Part shown: in pieces, positions 46,560-56,766 of the stretch | Layout of the letters: each line of letters begins with the position of its first letter | Position numbering within the stretch: position 1 is the stretch's first letter | Origin: Chinchilla lanigera | Lineage: Eukaryota; Chordata; Mammalia; Rodentia; Chinchillidae | Length of the DNA stretch: 64,000 nt | Assembly (NCBI RefSeq): GCF_000276665.1 | Contig: NW_004955417.1 | Coordinates: 18,532,993-18,596,992, forward strand | Direction: 5' to 3' | Position numbers and translations under genes: made by a program | Notes under the pieces: model-generated | Told to the model about the DNA's origin: nothing | Databases searched by the model: none | The model's input: only the letters and a program-made list of their open reading frames with translations

Positions 46560-47225
46560 AGGTGACGATACGAAACAATGAATATATTAATTTCCTTCAT
46601 TATGGTAAACGTTTTTGCTGTCCATGCATATATACCCCGTACAGTGTTAAATACTTTATCTATTTAAATAAATACAATTTTCCACGATTTAGCTATTACA
46701 CATTGTGCTGCTATGAACATGGGTGCACGTGTATTTCTGTGGTATGATGTTTTCAATTCTTCCAGGAGGATACACAGAAGAGGAACAGCTCGGTCGAATG
46801 GAATCTCTAATCCTAATATTTTTCAGGAATCTGCACGCTTATTTCCACAGTAGTTGTTCACAAGGGAAGAGAAACTGTGATGGGGAGAAAGGAAGGAAGG
46901 GAAAAGGGAAAAATATATGAATATGATAGATAGTTATACATCTACTTTCTCTTAGTTCATCGAAAAGAAATGTTTGTGCTAATGTTGTTTGAACAATATT
47001 TCATGCCTGTATCTGAGTAACTGATACCTAATTAGTTACTCTAATATCCCAGTGGTCACACTGAAACATTTTTATAAGGCTGATCAAGTTATATCTTGAA
47101 CTATTTAATAACTACTTTGACAATAACAATACACAATGTATTAATTATGATTTCTCTCCTATTTTGTTTTGAAATTCTGTTTTATGGTTTCTTCTATTTA
47201 AAGTAAAAATAAAGAAATAAAAAAT
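46560..47225 (+). mobile_element. L1 3' end with 5' inversion (twin-primed)
   Basis: 46.60-46.86 kb is the reverse complement of the L1 segment that runs at 36.62-36.80 kb: GTGCACCCATGTTCATAGCA, GCACAATGTGTAATAGCTAAA and CACTACTGTGGAAATAAG-like words appear on the minus strand. From about 46870 the sequence is sense L1 3' UTR, matching 37.08-37.32 kb ('tcttagttcatcgaaaag', 'tgcctgtatct', 'tacacaatgtattaattatgatttctctcc', A-rich end). About 200 bp between the two parts is missing. A 61-bp segment at 47040-47100 has no counterpart in the other 3' UTR copy. Confidence 0.82.
47040..47100 (+). repeat. 61-bp segment, paralogue of 47983-48043
   Basis: Ungapped 61-bp match to 47983-48043 with five differences, all transitions. 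It lies within the L1 3' UTR at a point where the L1 copy at 37.2 kb has continuous sequence. Confidence 0.9.
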
Positions 47226-47982
47226 GTTTTCAAAATACATACAATAATTACTTTGTTAAATTGATATTTGCTAAAATTGATTAATTATGTGTTACATAAA
47301 GTTACATGAATTTTGGTTTTAAAATATATTGAAAAAAGAGTACACTCACAAAGCACTGTGGTAGTACTAGTATCACTAGCACATATACTAAAATGTACTG
47401 TGTCCTTTTTAATTAGATTTATATCTTAATGCTAGCCTTTCAAATCTGACTACAACAGAAGAAAATTATAAAGAAAGATACTTTATCACCAGACAGATAT
47501 TTTAAAAATTGGGAAGATAATTTGAGGACAATTTTATAGTAAATACACACACTTATTTTTACATCAGCTAGTATAAACTTTCTAGAAAATATTTAATCAG
47601 CATCTCAACTATTAAAAATGAAAAGTTATTTTCAATTGTAAAGAACTAATAGGATATTGCATCACTTTGAAATGTATTTGACAAAAGACTGGCTTGTGAA
47701 ATGTGAACTTTTTTGGTCTAGAAAAATGAATGTAAGTTATTTTCCAAGATAGTGTATAGGTAACATCTATAATGTATATTGAGCTAAGAAAATTGGAAGT
47801 ACATTGCATCCATTCCACCAAGAGTCACCTTAATGATTGGAAGCACTTTCCATCCATCTTGGTAATCTTAGCAGGAAGATGAAAAACCAAAGAAGTAGGA
47901 TGACTGAAGTCTGCTATTGCCTGTCTCAGTAATCCCCTGAAAATGACCCAGGGTAGTATTAATGGGCACACTCACTTTTGAC

Positions 47983-48043
47983 TCTAGTATCCCAGTGGTC
48001 ACACTGAAGCACTTTCATAAGGCTAATCAAGTTATATCTTGAA
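47983..48043 (+). repeat. 61-bp segment, paralogue of 47040-47100
   Basis: Same orientation as the copy 943 bp upstream, identical at 56 of 61 positions, no indel. This copy lies in otherwise unassigned DNA. Confidence 0.9.
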
Positions 48044-48563
48044 AAATAAGCTTTTAGAGGAGGCAATTATAGACCATATACTTTGCCTCTACTTTTAAAA
48101 TTAGCTGACCTCTTTCTTAACTAATGTCTGTAGCTTTCCCCCTTACTGAGCTATGATATATATCTTATAGGTCAGATCTCAGTTTCACAAGAAGAAAGGA
48201 GAAAGTTTTTAACTCTAATACTGCATAACACGAATATGTATCTCACAAAAATATTAGCTGTCTTAATATAAATAGTTGCATTAAGAAGGGCATATCTGTA
48301 AGTCAGTGAATTAAATTAACATGGTTTTTTCATTTACATGGTTTTTTGTAATATTTTATATTCCCAGTGATGTGTCATGCTTCATTTTAGTGTTTACAGT
48401 ATATCTTCCAAACCCAAACAAGGAAGAAATATAGTTATTTCTCCACAAAAACAAAGAAAGACTTTCATGAACTTTCTCAAAATGTTACAGAATTTGACTG
48501 AATAGCAATTCTACATTGTGTGTATCCATCAGGGTTTATTCATGAGACCATTTCTACCAGTTA

Positions 48564-48630
48564 TTCTTTAGAAGACTATTTAAATTTTTTAGAAGAGTAT
48601 TTAAATATTCTTTAGAAGACTATTTGAAAA
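48564..48630 (+). repeat. Three imperfect 19-23-bp tandem units
   Basis: TTTAGAAGACTATTTAAA, TTAGAAGAGTATTTAAATA and TTTAGAAGACTATTTGAAA in succession: a short, local slippage-type repeat. Confidence 0.85.
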
Positions 48631-48997
48631 TGATTAATGAACACTAAATTACTGCTAATTATTCAACTGAGAAGACAAAGAGCAGTATGATGCCCTAAAG
48701 TTGGCAAGCATCAAGTACTATTAAGTAGTATTTGATTATATTTCCATATTATTATCAAAATATAGTTGAATTCCAACTAGCCTATTTTGGTTCACAGTTT
48801 CAGAGGGTTCTGTCCGTGGCAATTTGGCCCTGGACCTGTGGGGAGACAGAGTAGAATAGGGGAAGGGAGGAGCAGATCAAAGATGCTCCCCTCTCGGGAA
48901 AGCCAGAATAATTTCTGAAGTAGGAGTTTGGCTTCACTCCAGAAAAGATAGCTCCTGACTTCTGAAAACCAGGTAGGGCTTAACGTGAATTGACTTG

Positions 48998-49108
48998 GTT
49001 TTTTTTTGTTGCTGTTTTCTTTTTTTTTTTTTTTGTACCAGGAATTGAACTCAGAACCTTGTGCTTGCCAGGTAGGTTCTTGTGCCACTGAGCTACATCC
49101 CTGGCCCC
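48998..49108 (-). mobile_element. ID SINE, antisense
   Basis: Poly-T tail, GTACCAGGAATTGAACTCAG, AACCTTGTGCTTGCCAGGTA, GCCACTGAGCTACATCCCTG. Perfect 11-bp duplication GAATTGACTTG at 48987-48997 and 49109-49119. Confidence 0.97.
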
Positions 49109-49124
49109 GAATTGACTTGTTTTG

Positions 49125-49555
49125 ATAAGGTAAATTGTTTTATTTTATAAGGTGAATAATTTTTTTTAAAGGATGGAAAGAATCACGGAAGAGGGCTAGG
49201 CAAGGGAGAGTGGATTACTGTGATCTGAAAAATGCTTTCCAGCCCCCAAATACATATTGCTTAAGAAAGAACCCACAAATATTCTGATCTATTTTTTCCT
49301 TTTTCTTTCATACTTTATCTGTGCTTCACACTGGGTTTCTTGTAATGAGTAATTGCTCTTGAGTCGATAGTCTCTTATTTGATTGGAGGACCAACCTTTT
49401 TCCTACTTGGAAGCAGAGAAAATAATCTCTTTTGTTTTAAACCCCTTCAAATTTGAAAAAAAAAAAAAGCAGTACATTACTGATTCTATATGAAACAATC
49501 AACTATGCCCTTTGTGGGCAGTCAACTGTCCTCTGATAAAATTTTATGCTTATGT
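49125..49555. other. Unassigned sequence
   Basis: No gene or repeat recognised. A 13-A run near 49460. Confidence 0.35.
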
Positions 49556-49566
49556 CAAGAAGGCCA

Positions 49567-49680
49567 GGGGCTGGGGATTTAGCTCAGTGGCACAGGACCT
49601 GCCTGGCAAGCTCAAGGTTGTGAGTTCGATTCCCGGTACCAGAAAAAAACTGAAACAAACAAACAAAAAAAAATAATAAA
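49567..49680 (+). mobile_element. ID SINE, sense
   Basis: GGGGCTGGGGATTTAGCTCA, GTGGCACAGGACCTGCCTGG, AAGGTTGTGAGTTCGATTCC, CGGTACC, then an A-rich tail with AAAC units. Perfect 10-bp duplication AAGAAGGCCA at 49557-49566 and 49681-49690. Confidence 0.98.
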
Positions 49681-49699
49681 AAGAAGGCCATAATGGTAC

Positions 49700-50085
49700 T
49701 GTAGATTAGACACGATATTGATACTAATTGTTATTAAAAGATATCCAGTTGTTTTAATTAGTACAATTTACCTAAATGCAAAAGCATATACTCATGATGA
49801 TAGTTGAAGTACCTAGGACTCAATGATGATTATTTTTCAATGTTTCTGATGTGGAGAGATTGCCTACATCTGTGAAGAATTTCAAATTTAGATAATTTTC
49901 CTGCTAAATTTTCATTCTTATAGAAATCTAAATGAAATACAGAGGTAAACACTGATTCTTCTATCCCCTAGGTTGACTTAAGGTTGAATCTTCTTACACT
50001 GTCTAACAAACTTCTATTGCATGCTGGATATTAGGGGTTTTATTGGACCCCAGGGAAGGATAATGGTGACTGATACTCATGTGTA
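49700..50085. other. Unassigned sequence
   Basis: No gene or recognised repeat. Confidence 0.35.
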
Positions 50086-50087
50086 AG

Positions 50088-50185
50088 AGCTAACATTTAT
50101 TGAGTCTTTACTAGGTGCCGGTCACTATTCTAAATGCTTTGCTTGCATTAATTGATAAAACCCTTGGAAAGAAGAGGAAATTTCT
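50088..50185 (+). mobile_element. MIR SINE, sense (first part)
   Basis: AGCTAACATTTATTGAGTCTTTACTAGGTGCC-like text (50088-50119), then 'ggtcactattctaaatgctttgcttgcattaattgataaaacccttgg', matching MIR 'aacatttattgagcgcctactatgtgccaggcactgttctaagcgctttacatgtattaact'. It may continue at about 50400-50470 ('gatgaaaccaagacccaaagagg'), with the intervening 215 bp inserted. Confidence 0.85.
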
Positions 50186-50283
50186 TTTTGCTTACTTCCT
50201 CTTAGAAATTCACAGTTACCTATCTCAAACAATGATATTATTCACCACCCAATTTATGATCCTGATGCATCAGAAAACACATA

Positions 50284-50330
50284 ATACACACACACACACA
50301 CATACACACACGTGCACATACACACAGCAA
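50284..50330. repeat. (CA)n microsatellite
   Basis: ATACACACACACACACACAT followed by ACACACACGTGCACATACAC: about 20 CA units with interruptions. Confidence 0.95.
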
Positions 50331-50477
50331 CCCACACTTATCAGGAATGATTATCTTAATGATCTGGAAGTTATTCAAATTTGAAAATATCTCTAAAGAG
50401 TCTTAATGGCTATTATTAGTGTCCTGGCTAATGAAGCTAGGTGATGAAACCAAGACCCAAAGAGGAAGATTAGAATA

Positions 50478-50680
50478 GCAGCAACACCTATGTTATATGT
50501 CCTAAGCTCTGCTACAGCGCTTCCTGCTTTATAGAAAGTAATTCAGTTTTCACTGAGTAACTCATTTGATTCTCTAAGAAACTGTATGAGATGACACTGT
50601 CATTCCCATTCCAATTTTGGAAATAATGCAGCTCAGACTGCTAAACTGTCTATGGTCATACAGCAGAGCAGACTGTTACA
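50478..50680 (+). mobile_element. MIR SINE, sense (second copy)
   Basis: 'aatagcagcaacacctatgttatatgtcctaagctctgctacagcgcttcctgc', 'gtaactcatttgattctctaagaaactgtatgagatgacactgtcattcccattccaattttggaaataatgcagctcagac', 'atggtcatacagcagagcag': the MIR 3' half in full order ('actcatttaatcctcacaacaaccctatgagg...cccattttacagatgaggaaactgaggc...ggtcacacagc'). Confidence 0.85.
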
Positions 50681-50906
50681 GCCAAACACTCTGCTCAAGG
50701 AGAATTGCCTCAGTGTACACCGACAGCAAGAAGGCAGAATATCAAGTGGCGGGAGAGATTCTGTTACTGTGCATACTTTGGTCTGAATGTCACTGAGGCA
50801 CTTTCAAGCTGTGAAGTACCCAGCAGTCAAATAAGCAAGAAAAGTGTCACAGTTGTCATATGGAATGGAGGGATAGATCGGGTTTGTGGTGAAAATTAGA
50901 AAATCA

Positions 50907-50934
50907 TATCTGATGTTCAATATCTGATGTTCAA
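50907..50934 (+). repeat. Perfect 14-bp tandem duplication
   Basis: TATCTGATGTTCAA occurs twice in immediate succession. A minor slippage event. Confidence 0.95.
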
Positions 50935-51279
50935 AGAGGCATAAATCAGGGTGGTATCCAGGATTCAGAACTATTTCTACTAGAAACTTGGCTCTTGTGT
51001 GCCTAAGGTATTTGGTATTTCCATCTTGTTGATCATGTCATTTTATTTCTTCTCTCAGGTTTAGCTTCTAATGAAGATCTTTTCACTCTAAAAGTGAAGG
51101 CAAACTTGACTTTCTGTGCAAGTTTCCCAGGTGGGTAAATAATATCAGTATTATATTCATATTTTTCTCTAGCTTTTTTCTTTCTACCCAGGGAACAAGA
51201 TCACATGTTTATATTCTTTAATAATAGTCTGGAGAATCATATTTTTCCATGTAGGTAACAACTGTGGAAAGATTATAAG

Positions 51280-51437
51280 CCAAGCTTGGTGGCACATGCC
51301 TGTAATACCAGCACTAGGGAGACTCAGGCAGGAGGATCATTGCAAGTTCGAGGCTAGGCTGGGATACAAAGTGAACTCAAGGCCAGCCTGTCCTGCATGG
51401 TGAGACTCTGTCTCCAAAAAAAGATGAAAAAAAAAGA
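51280..51437 (+). mobile_element. B1 SINE, sense, with internal duplication
   Basis: GCCAAGCTTGGTGGCACATG, CCTGTAATACCAGCACTAGG, CAGGCAGGAGGATCATTGCA, then duplicated GAGGCTAGGCTGGGATACAA / GGCCAGCCTGTCCTGCATGG, GTGAGACTCTGTCTCCAAAA. GAAAGAT flanks both sides. The 29-bp-type internal duplication identifies rodent B1. Confidence 0.96.
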
Positions 51438-51439
51438 AA

Positions 51440-52060
51440 GATATTTATTAGAATATATTGTGTAATTTTTATTCAATAAAATATAATAAATATGATTTTA
51501 TTGTCACTTTTTTTGTCTGATTTTTCTTTTATTGAGTGGGGATTGTTTTAATACCAAAAAACTGAGATTTTCTTCCTGACATATTTAGCTAGTCTTAAAA
51601 ATATAAAAGAAACCACAACTTTTTATTTTTAAGAATAAAACACCAATATAATATATTACTAACTAACTTTAATAAACACTTTAAATCATTGAAAAATCTC
51701 AAGTGATTACTTCAAATTTTGCACTAACTGTTGCTTGGAGAGATTCATCCTCCTTTTTCATTACACGTTTTCTTATATTTTTCTCTCAGTTTTTCTGCAC
51801 TTGTCAAATATTGATTCTTTGTGAAGTAGACTTTATATGACATAACTGTTAATCTGCTCTTTAACTTTGTATACATTTTTGGTAAGATATTTTAATATGA
51901 GTTCTATCACAAGCCCAGAAATCACCACAGATTTCCACCAAACTTTTCGAAAGTTGATCACTCAATCTCATATTTTCTCAGCAACAGTGTTGCAAAACAT
52001 CATGAAAGAGAGCTTTTATCACACTGAATACCATAAGAAATAGTGAAAGAATACATACAC
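51440..52060. other. Unassigned AT-rich sequence
   Basis: No gene or recognised repeat. Confidence 0.4.
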
Positions 52061-52063
52061 TGG

Positions 52064-52066
<3 letters not shown>

Positions 52067-52122
<56 letters not shown>
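52067..52122. repeat. Perfect (AT)28 dinucleotide tract
   Basis: 56 bp of uninterrupted AT. Self-complementary, so capable of hairpin/cruciform extrusion and highly length-variable. Confidence 0.98.
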
Positions 52123-52124
<2 letters not shown>

Positions 52125-52324
52125 CTTTGAAACTTTAAAGATTAACCAAATCTAAAAATTCAATATGAAACATTTTCAAGAACTAAAGTTAACCTTGGGA
52201 TTTATAAAGTCAGGAAAAATCTGGCATAGTTATTTTAATTAAATTTTATACTAAGATTTTCAACCATGAAATTCAACTAAGATGAAAACAGCAAAGATAG
52301 CTGGTTTAAAACTTCCAGTCAGAA

Positions 52325-52507
52325 ATCTGGCTTGGTGGCATACACATGACTATGATCCCAGCACTCGGGTGCTTGAAGCAGGAGGATCCTTAAGAGTTTG
52401 AAACCAGCCTGGGCTACAAAGTCCAGCCTGAGTTCAAGTCCAGCCTGCACTGCATAGTGAGACCTTATCTTAAAAAGACAAAAAAAAAAAAAAAAAAAAA
52501 AAAAAAA
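52325..52507 (+). mobile_element. B1 SINE, sense, with long A-tail
   Basis: AAATCTGGCTTGGTGGCATA, ATGATCCCAGCACTCGGGTG, AAGCAGGAGGATCCTTAAGA, GAAACCAGCCTGGGCTACAA, internal duplicate CCAGCCTGCACTGCATAGTG, AGACCTTATCTTAAAAAG, then about 28 consecutive A (52480-52507). TTCCAGTCAG before and TTCCACTCAG after support the boundaries. The long pure tail suggests a young or unstable copy. Confidence 0.95.
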
Positions 52508-52511
52508 TTCC

Positions 52512-53055
52512 ACTCAGGATTTCCAATTAGTTCAAATATAGAATGTGACTTTCTTTTGTTGGCACATTGCTGAATATAAACTCAAAGTCATAATTTTTAA
52601 ATATTTTAAATGAAGGATGAAGTTTCAATCCCAATAAAAAGTGTATTAGCAGTTAGCTGGATTCTGAGCAGGAACTGTGCTGATGTTTTCATCCCTGAGA
52701 CATAGACAGAGGCCCTGCCTAAAAATGAGGTTCAATGGGAATATCTCCCTGCCCTGTTCCTTCACTCCTACTAGACTAAGTGTTGGATAAATATAGCAGT
52801 GATGACTTTTTTCTTTTTTGATTGGAAATTAAAAGAGCTGCAATCAATGTCTCTGCTACCACAAAAGGCTAGAAAAACCGCTGACAGAGAAACATTGCAT
52901 CGAGCAACTTAAACATGACAGCAAAAACCTTTGTCCACAACCATTTGCATAGGAGAGAGACACTGAATACAATTTTACTAACACAAAAGGTGGAGGGATT
53001 TTTAGCACTGGAGAGAGCTAGAAGGAAAATACTAGAGGAAATGAAATGGAAAGTT
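52512..53055. other. Unassigned sequence
   Basis: No gene or recognised repeat. Confidence 0.35.
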
Positions 53056-53057
53056 GC

Positions 53058-53185
53058 TGTCTTGGTCTGATCAGATTGCTATATAACCAAGTGTAGCCTG
53101 GAGGTCCAAAGCAAAAGATATTTATTTCTCACAATTTTAGAGTCTGAGAAGCCCAGAATCAAATTTCCAGGAGCATATGTACTTT
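53058..53185 (-). mobile_element. MLT1-type MaLR LTR fragment, antisense
   Basis: 'cttggtctgatcagattgctatataaccaagtgtagcctgg', 'aaagatatttatttctcacaattttagagtctgagaagcccagaatcaa' is the reverse complement of the MLT1/THE1 LTR 3' end ('tttgatcttggacttccagcctccagaactgtgagaaataaa...'). Only the 3' third is seen. Confidence 0.75.
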
Positions 53186-53189
53186 TATA

Positions 53190-54385
53190 GTATATGTATC
53201 AGCTTAAAATAAATGTAACAGACAATAATTTAAAGTAAATTTGATAAAAAGAGAGGAAAGTATATTACTTGACTTCAAACTTTTAAAATACCCCAAGCAA
53301 GTAGGAGTTTGCAACATCAGCTTAACATTACAATAGATTCACATTTATATTACGTTTTGTGGTCTATTTCCCAAGCAGCCTCCTCTAATCTATATTTGGA
53401 GAAGCAGCTGGCCAATATTTTATGTCAGAGCCTCATGAAGACTCTATGTCACTCCTGAAAAATACAATAAATTTTTAAAAACTTGTCTTTTACTTTGCTT
53501 ACCAGGTGGCAGATGAGCTGTTTAATAAATCAAAATTGTGAGATTAAAAAAAAAAATGAATTAAGATTTGGGGGTGGACAGTTTTCCAGGAACTAATGAT
53601 GGCAGTCTCATAAGAATTTAGATGTATTCAGATTTAATATGCTGTTTGTAGCCATCATCTATAAAAGTCCACGTGCTGGGAAATCATGAGTCTCATGCTA
53701 GAACATGCAAATTTGCTAAGATTATGGCAAAGCCCTGGACTGTGTCTAATTCATCACTCTACCATCTGTTTAACATGGATTTATCACCAGTTACTGGCTT
53801 GGACTAAGCAATCTTTAAATTCTCTATTCAGTCTGAACAGTGATCTGTAAAGTTCCATCCGTGGAGCCTCCACAGGACCTCCATGACTCAGCCAGCACCA
53901 TGCTTAATACAATTTCAAAGCAAACAACAAAAAAGCAAAAAAAAAAAAAAAGATTTATATCCAGCTGTGGCCAAATTGTAGCTCAATGCTGAAACCTGGC
54001 TTTCGATGAATCTAGTACCACAAAGAGAACAGCTGCATGGCAGTGTTACACTTTCCTTATTAACCATGCTCAGAAAAAAAAGCTTCCAGGGAATAGATAT
54101 TTTTCCTGAAATGATGCTTGACTACAGCACTGAGGTTAATTTATGTAAATCATGAAGCATGGTTACAGTGTCAGATGCCTAGTATTCTGATAATAAGATC
54201 TAAATTATTGTTGATACTCCCAAGTTGTGTTATCCCTAATGATCCAAACAGCTATGAAGTTCTAGGATGTGGTAATTAAATCACATTTATCATACTTTCC
54301 TATTTTATGTTTTATCCTTGATGTGCCTGCATAAAACAACCGACTTTTCACTTCTCATAGAGCCCGTTTTGTAGGCCTGTGAGTT
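53190..54385. other. Unassigned sequence
   Basis: No gene or firm repeat in about 1.2 kb. An A-run at 53938-53951 may mark an unrecognised retroposon end. Confidence 0.35.
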
Positions 54386-54389
54386 TATC

Positions 54390-54754
54390 AACCTTGTGTC
54401 ATTGGGAAAAAATACATGAGAAAATCAACTTATGAAGGACAAGAATTTATTTGAGACACGTAGTTTAAGAGTTTTCAGTCCATGGTAAGCTGGTTCTGTT
54501 GCTTTTGAGGCTGTGGCGACATTGAACATTGTGGTGGGGAGTACATGGGAGAGAAAAGCTACTCACCTACTGGTGACCAGGAAGCAAATGGTCATGGTCC
54601 CAATTTCCCCTTCCGGGTCACACCTCTAATGATGTAACTTCCTTCCAACAAGCCCAGTGCTCTAAAGGGCCCATCTCCTTATACCATCACAGGTTAGTGA
54701 CTAATCATTTAGCATGTGAGCCTTTGGGGGATATTTAAAATCCAATCCATATCA
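54390..54754 (-). mobile_element. MaLR LTR, antisense
   Basis: 'gagaaaatcaacttatgaaggacaagaatttatttgagac' (reverse of the poly-A area), 'tcagtccatggtaagctggttctgttgcttttgaggctgtggcg', 'acattgtggtggggagtacatgggagagaaaagctactcacc', 'ccttccgggtcacacctctaatgatgtaacttcc', 'gcatgtgagcctttgggggatatttaaaatccaatccatatca'. A well-preserved member of a common rodent MaLR LTR family, about 365 bp, solo. Confidence 0.88.
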
Positions 54755-54759
54755 GTCTT

Positions 54760-55250
54760 TAAGGATTATCCTGTTTGCACTGTGTTATTTTTGTTTTTTT
54801 TTTTTAATATTTAGAGGCCTACATGGTCTCTGAGGATGTGTTCTCAGCTATATCTCTAGACAAGACAGTACTGAAACCCAAAGCAAAATTATCAACAGTA
54901 ACACAGTTATGAGTGTATCTGATGGTAGATGTTTAGTGAGACAGATGGACCTGTGAAAATCAAAAATACTCAAAAGGGTGGCCAAAAAAGCATGGAGGAG
55001 TTTTTGATTAAGAAGAGGCATCATAAAAGTGAACTTGAATGAAGAAAGGAAAAAGCTGAAGAAGTTTTAAACTTAGAAACAAAAGAAGGAGGAGGTATAT
55101 ACTACTTAAGCAACTTCTGATAAGGTATAAGAATGGTAGGACTTGGACCTTTACAAGGATAATGAAGAAAGAGCAATTGTAATGATTCTTCTTTTTTATA
55201 CAATGTAAAATATAATAAGATTCTAGAAGAGCTTTGGCTTACTCACGTAT
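54760..55250. other. Unassigned sequence
   Basis: Purine-rich stretch at 54.95-55.10 kb; no gene or recognised repeat. Confidence 0.35.
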
Positions 55251-55262
55251 TAGAAATATATC

Positions 55263-55412
55263 TTGGAGCTGGGTGTGGTGGTGCAGGCCTGTAATTCCAG
55301 CACTTGGAAAGCTGATAGGAGGACTGCCATGAGTTCAAGCCTAGCCTGCACTACATAGCAAGACCCTGTCTCCAAAAGTTTCTTAATGTTAAATAACTAA
55401 AATAAAAAAGAA
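55263..55412 (+). mobile_element. B1 SINE, sense
   Basis: AGCTGGGTGTGGTGGTGCAG, CCTGTAATTCCAGCACTTGG, GAAAGCTGATAGGAGGACTG, GAGTTCAAGCCTAGCCTGCA, CTACATAGCAAGACCCTGTC, A-rich tail. Perfect 11-bp duplication AGAAATATATC at 55252-55262 and 55413-55423. It lacks the full internal duplication, so it is a shorter B1 form than the others here. Confidence 0.96.
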
Positions 55413-55757
55413 AGAAATATATCCTTCAATTTACAAAATACAGTATTGCTCTTAGGAAGTTAAAACTTTTTGAGTTTATCTCAGAAAAAAACCTTTAAAT
55501 CATTATAAGTCCCCTACTCCATTGTTTGATTCATCAGTTTGTCAGCCAAGCTATGCAGGTGAATTTGGTGTGCCGTGTATTGTGTAAGAGAGGTATTTAT
55601 ATGATGGTGTTGTTGAAGTCAGAAACAGACTGAATAAATCAGGGAAATTCTTAGAAGGTTGCAGGATTTTCTCAAAGCCCTGTTTTTGAAGGACAGGCCA
55701 ACCGGTTTGCCAGACTTTGAGGAGGTCAGAGACCAGAGGTTTAAAAATCCTCAGGGC

Positions 55758-55852
55758 TGGGCTGGGGATATAGCTCAGCCGCACAAGCACCTGCCAGGCA
55801 ATTAGAAGGTCCTGAGTTTGATTCCCATTACCAAAATGTAAAAAAATAAAAT
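55758..55852 (+). mobile_element. ID SINE, sense
   Basis: TGGGCTGGGGATATAGCTCA, GCCGCACAAGCACCTGCCAG, GGTCCTGAGTTTGATTCCCA, TTACC, A-rich tail. Perfect 15-bp duplication AAAAATCCTCAGGGC at 55743-55757 and 55853-55867. Confidence 0.97.
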
Positions 55853-55924
55853 AAAAATCCTCAGGGCATTTTCTACTGTCTTCTCTGATTTTCAGTGTAA
55901 TTCACATATGTCTACCCAGTTAAA

Positions 55925-56055
55925 ACCTCTGGCATTTCAGAGCTTCAGTTATTAATGTACACCTAAATCAATTACTTGGAGAAAATTTTTAAAAAATTTA
56001 TAATCTCAGGAATGAGCTCTGGAATCCAAAGTAGTGCTCCTGATTTCCACAGTAG
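55925..56055. repeat. Possible hAT-Charlie (MER5/MER20-like) fragment
   Basis: 'ggcatttcagagcttcagttattaatgtacacctaaatcaattacttggagaaaatttttaaaaaatttataatctcagg' resembles the 'gcattagaatcacctggggagctttttaaaaatacagat' core of small hAT elements. Weak. Confidence 0.35.
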
Positions 56056-56374
56056 AAAACAGCATTGCCAAGTCCCGTTTATCTGGTCATAAACAGATGC
56101 CATTCCCCCTTCTCTCACCACTGTCTCTTTATAAAGTTTGATTCTTTCTACCTCCAGAGTGTATTTTGACTCTAAACATATCTACTGATCCCTACTTATA
56201 AAATTTTAACCCAAACCATCACTAACTACATTTAAATTTATCTTTCTTTTGTAAGTTCTCTTAAAATTCTCCAATACATTTGATTGGAGTAATCTAGTAA
56301 AGCAGAAACAACAAAATCAAAAACAGTGTGAACATGTGCCAAACAGAGTAGCTTTAACAAATGTATCAATTTTG

Positions 56375-56575
56375 TACAACTGATGAAATCCAAACTCTCT
56401 ATCCTAGTTCATAAGATCTTCTTTGACATGGTTTTATTCTTCTCTGTAGTCTAGTATGACATTACATTTTTCTCTCTGCCTACAGTACTCCTGAAACTGA
56501 GATACTTTCTCTTCTTTGAACAATCCAAGATCTTTTTTATCCAGGATATTTTCATACTATTTCCTGTAATGTTAT
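56375..56575 (+). mobile_element. L2 LINE fragment, sense
   Basis: 'ctatcctagttcataagatcttctttgacatgg', 'ctctgcctacagtactcctgaaactgagatactttctcttctttgaacaatccaagatc' is collinear with the L2 consensus ('gacctggcccc...ctccagccacactggccttctttctgttcctcgaacacaccaagct'). Ancient and diverged. Confidence 0.55.
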
Positions 56576-56616
56576 TATTTTTCCTCCAGCTTATTTTTAT
56601 TATTTGGTTATTATTG

Positions 56617-56766
56617 TTTATTATTTGGTTATTATTATTTATTATTTGGTTTATTATGTCACCTAATATATTTTCATCTGGATAAAAAAAATTTATTATT
56701 TGGTTATTATTATTTATTATTTGGTTTATTATGTCACCTAATATATTTTCATCTGGATAAAAAAAA
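56617..56766 (+). repeat. Perfect 75-bp tandem duplication
   Basis: 56617-56691 and 56692-56766 are identical over 75 bp, including the internal GTCACCTAATATATTTTC and an 8-A run. Both units also contain shorter TTATTTGGTTATTATT-type repeats. Confidence 0.98.

Larger units (their letters stand above)
47230..48985. other. Mostly unassigned sequence
   Basis: No gene. Contains the second 61-bp paralogue at 47983-48043 and an imperfect tandem repeat at 48564-48630. Otherwise AT-rich without recognised repeats. Confidence 0.4.
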
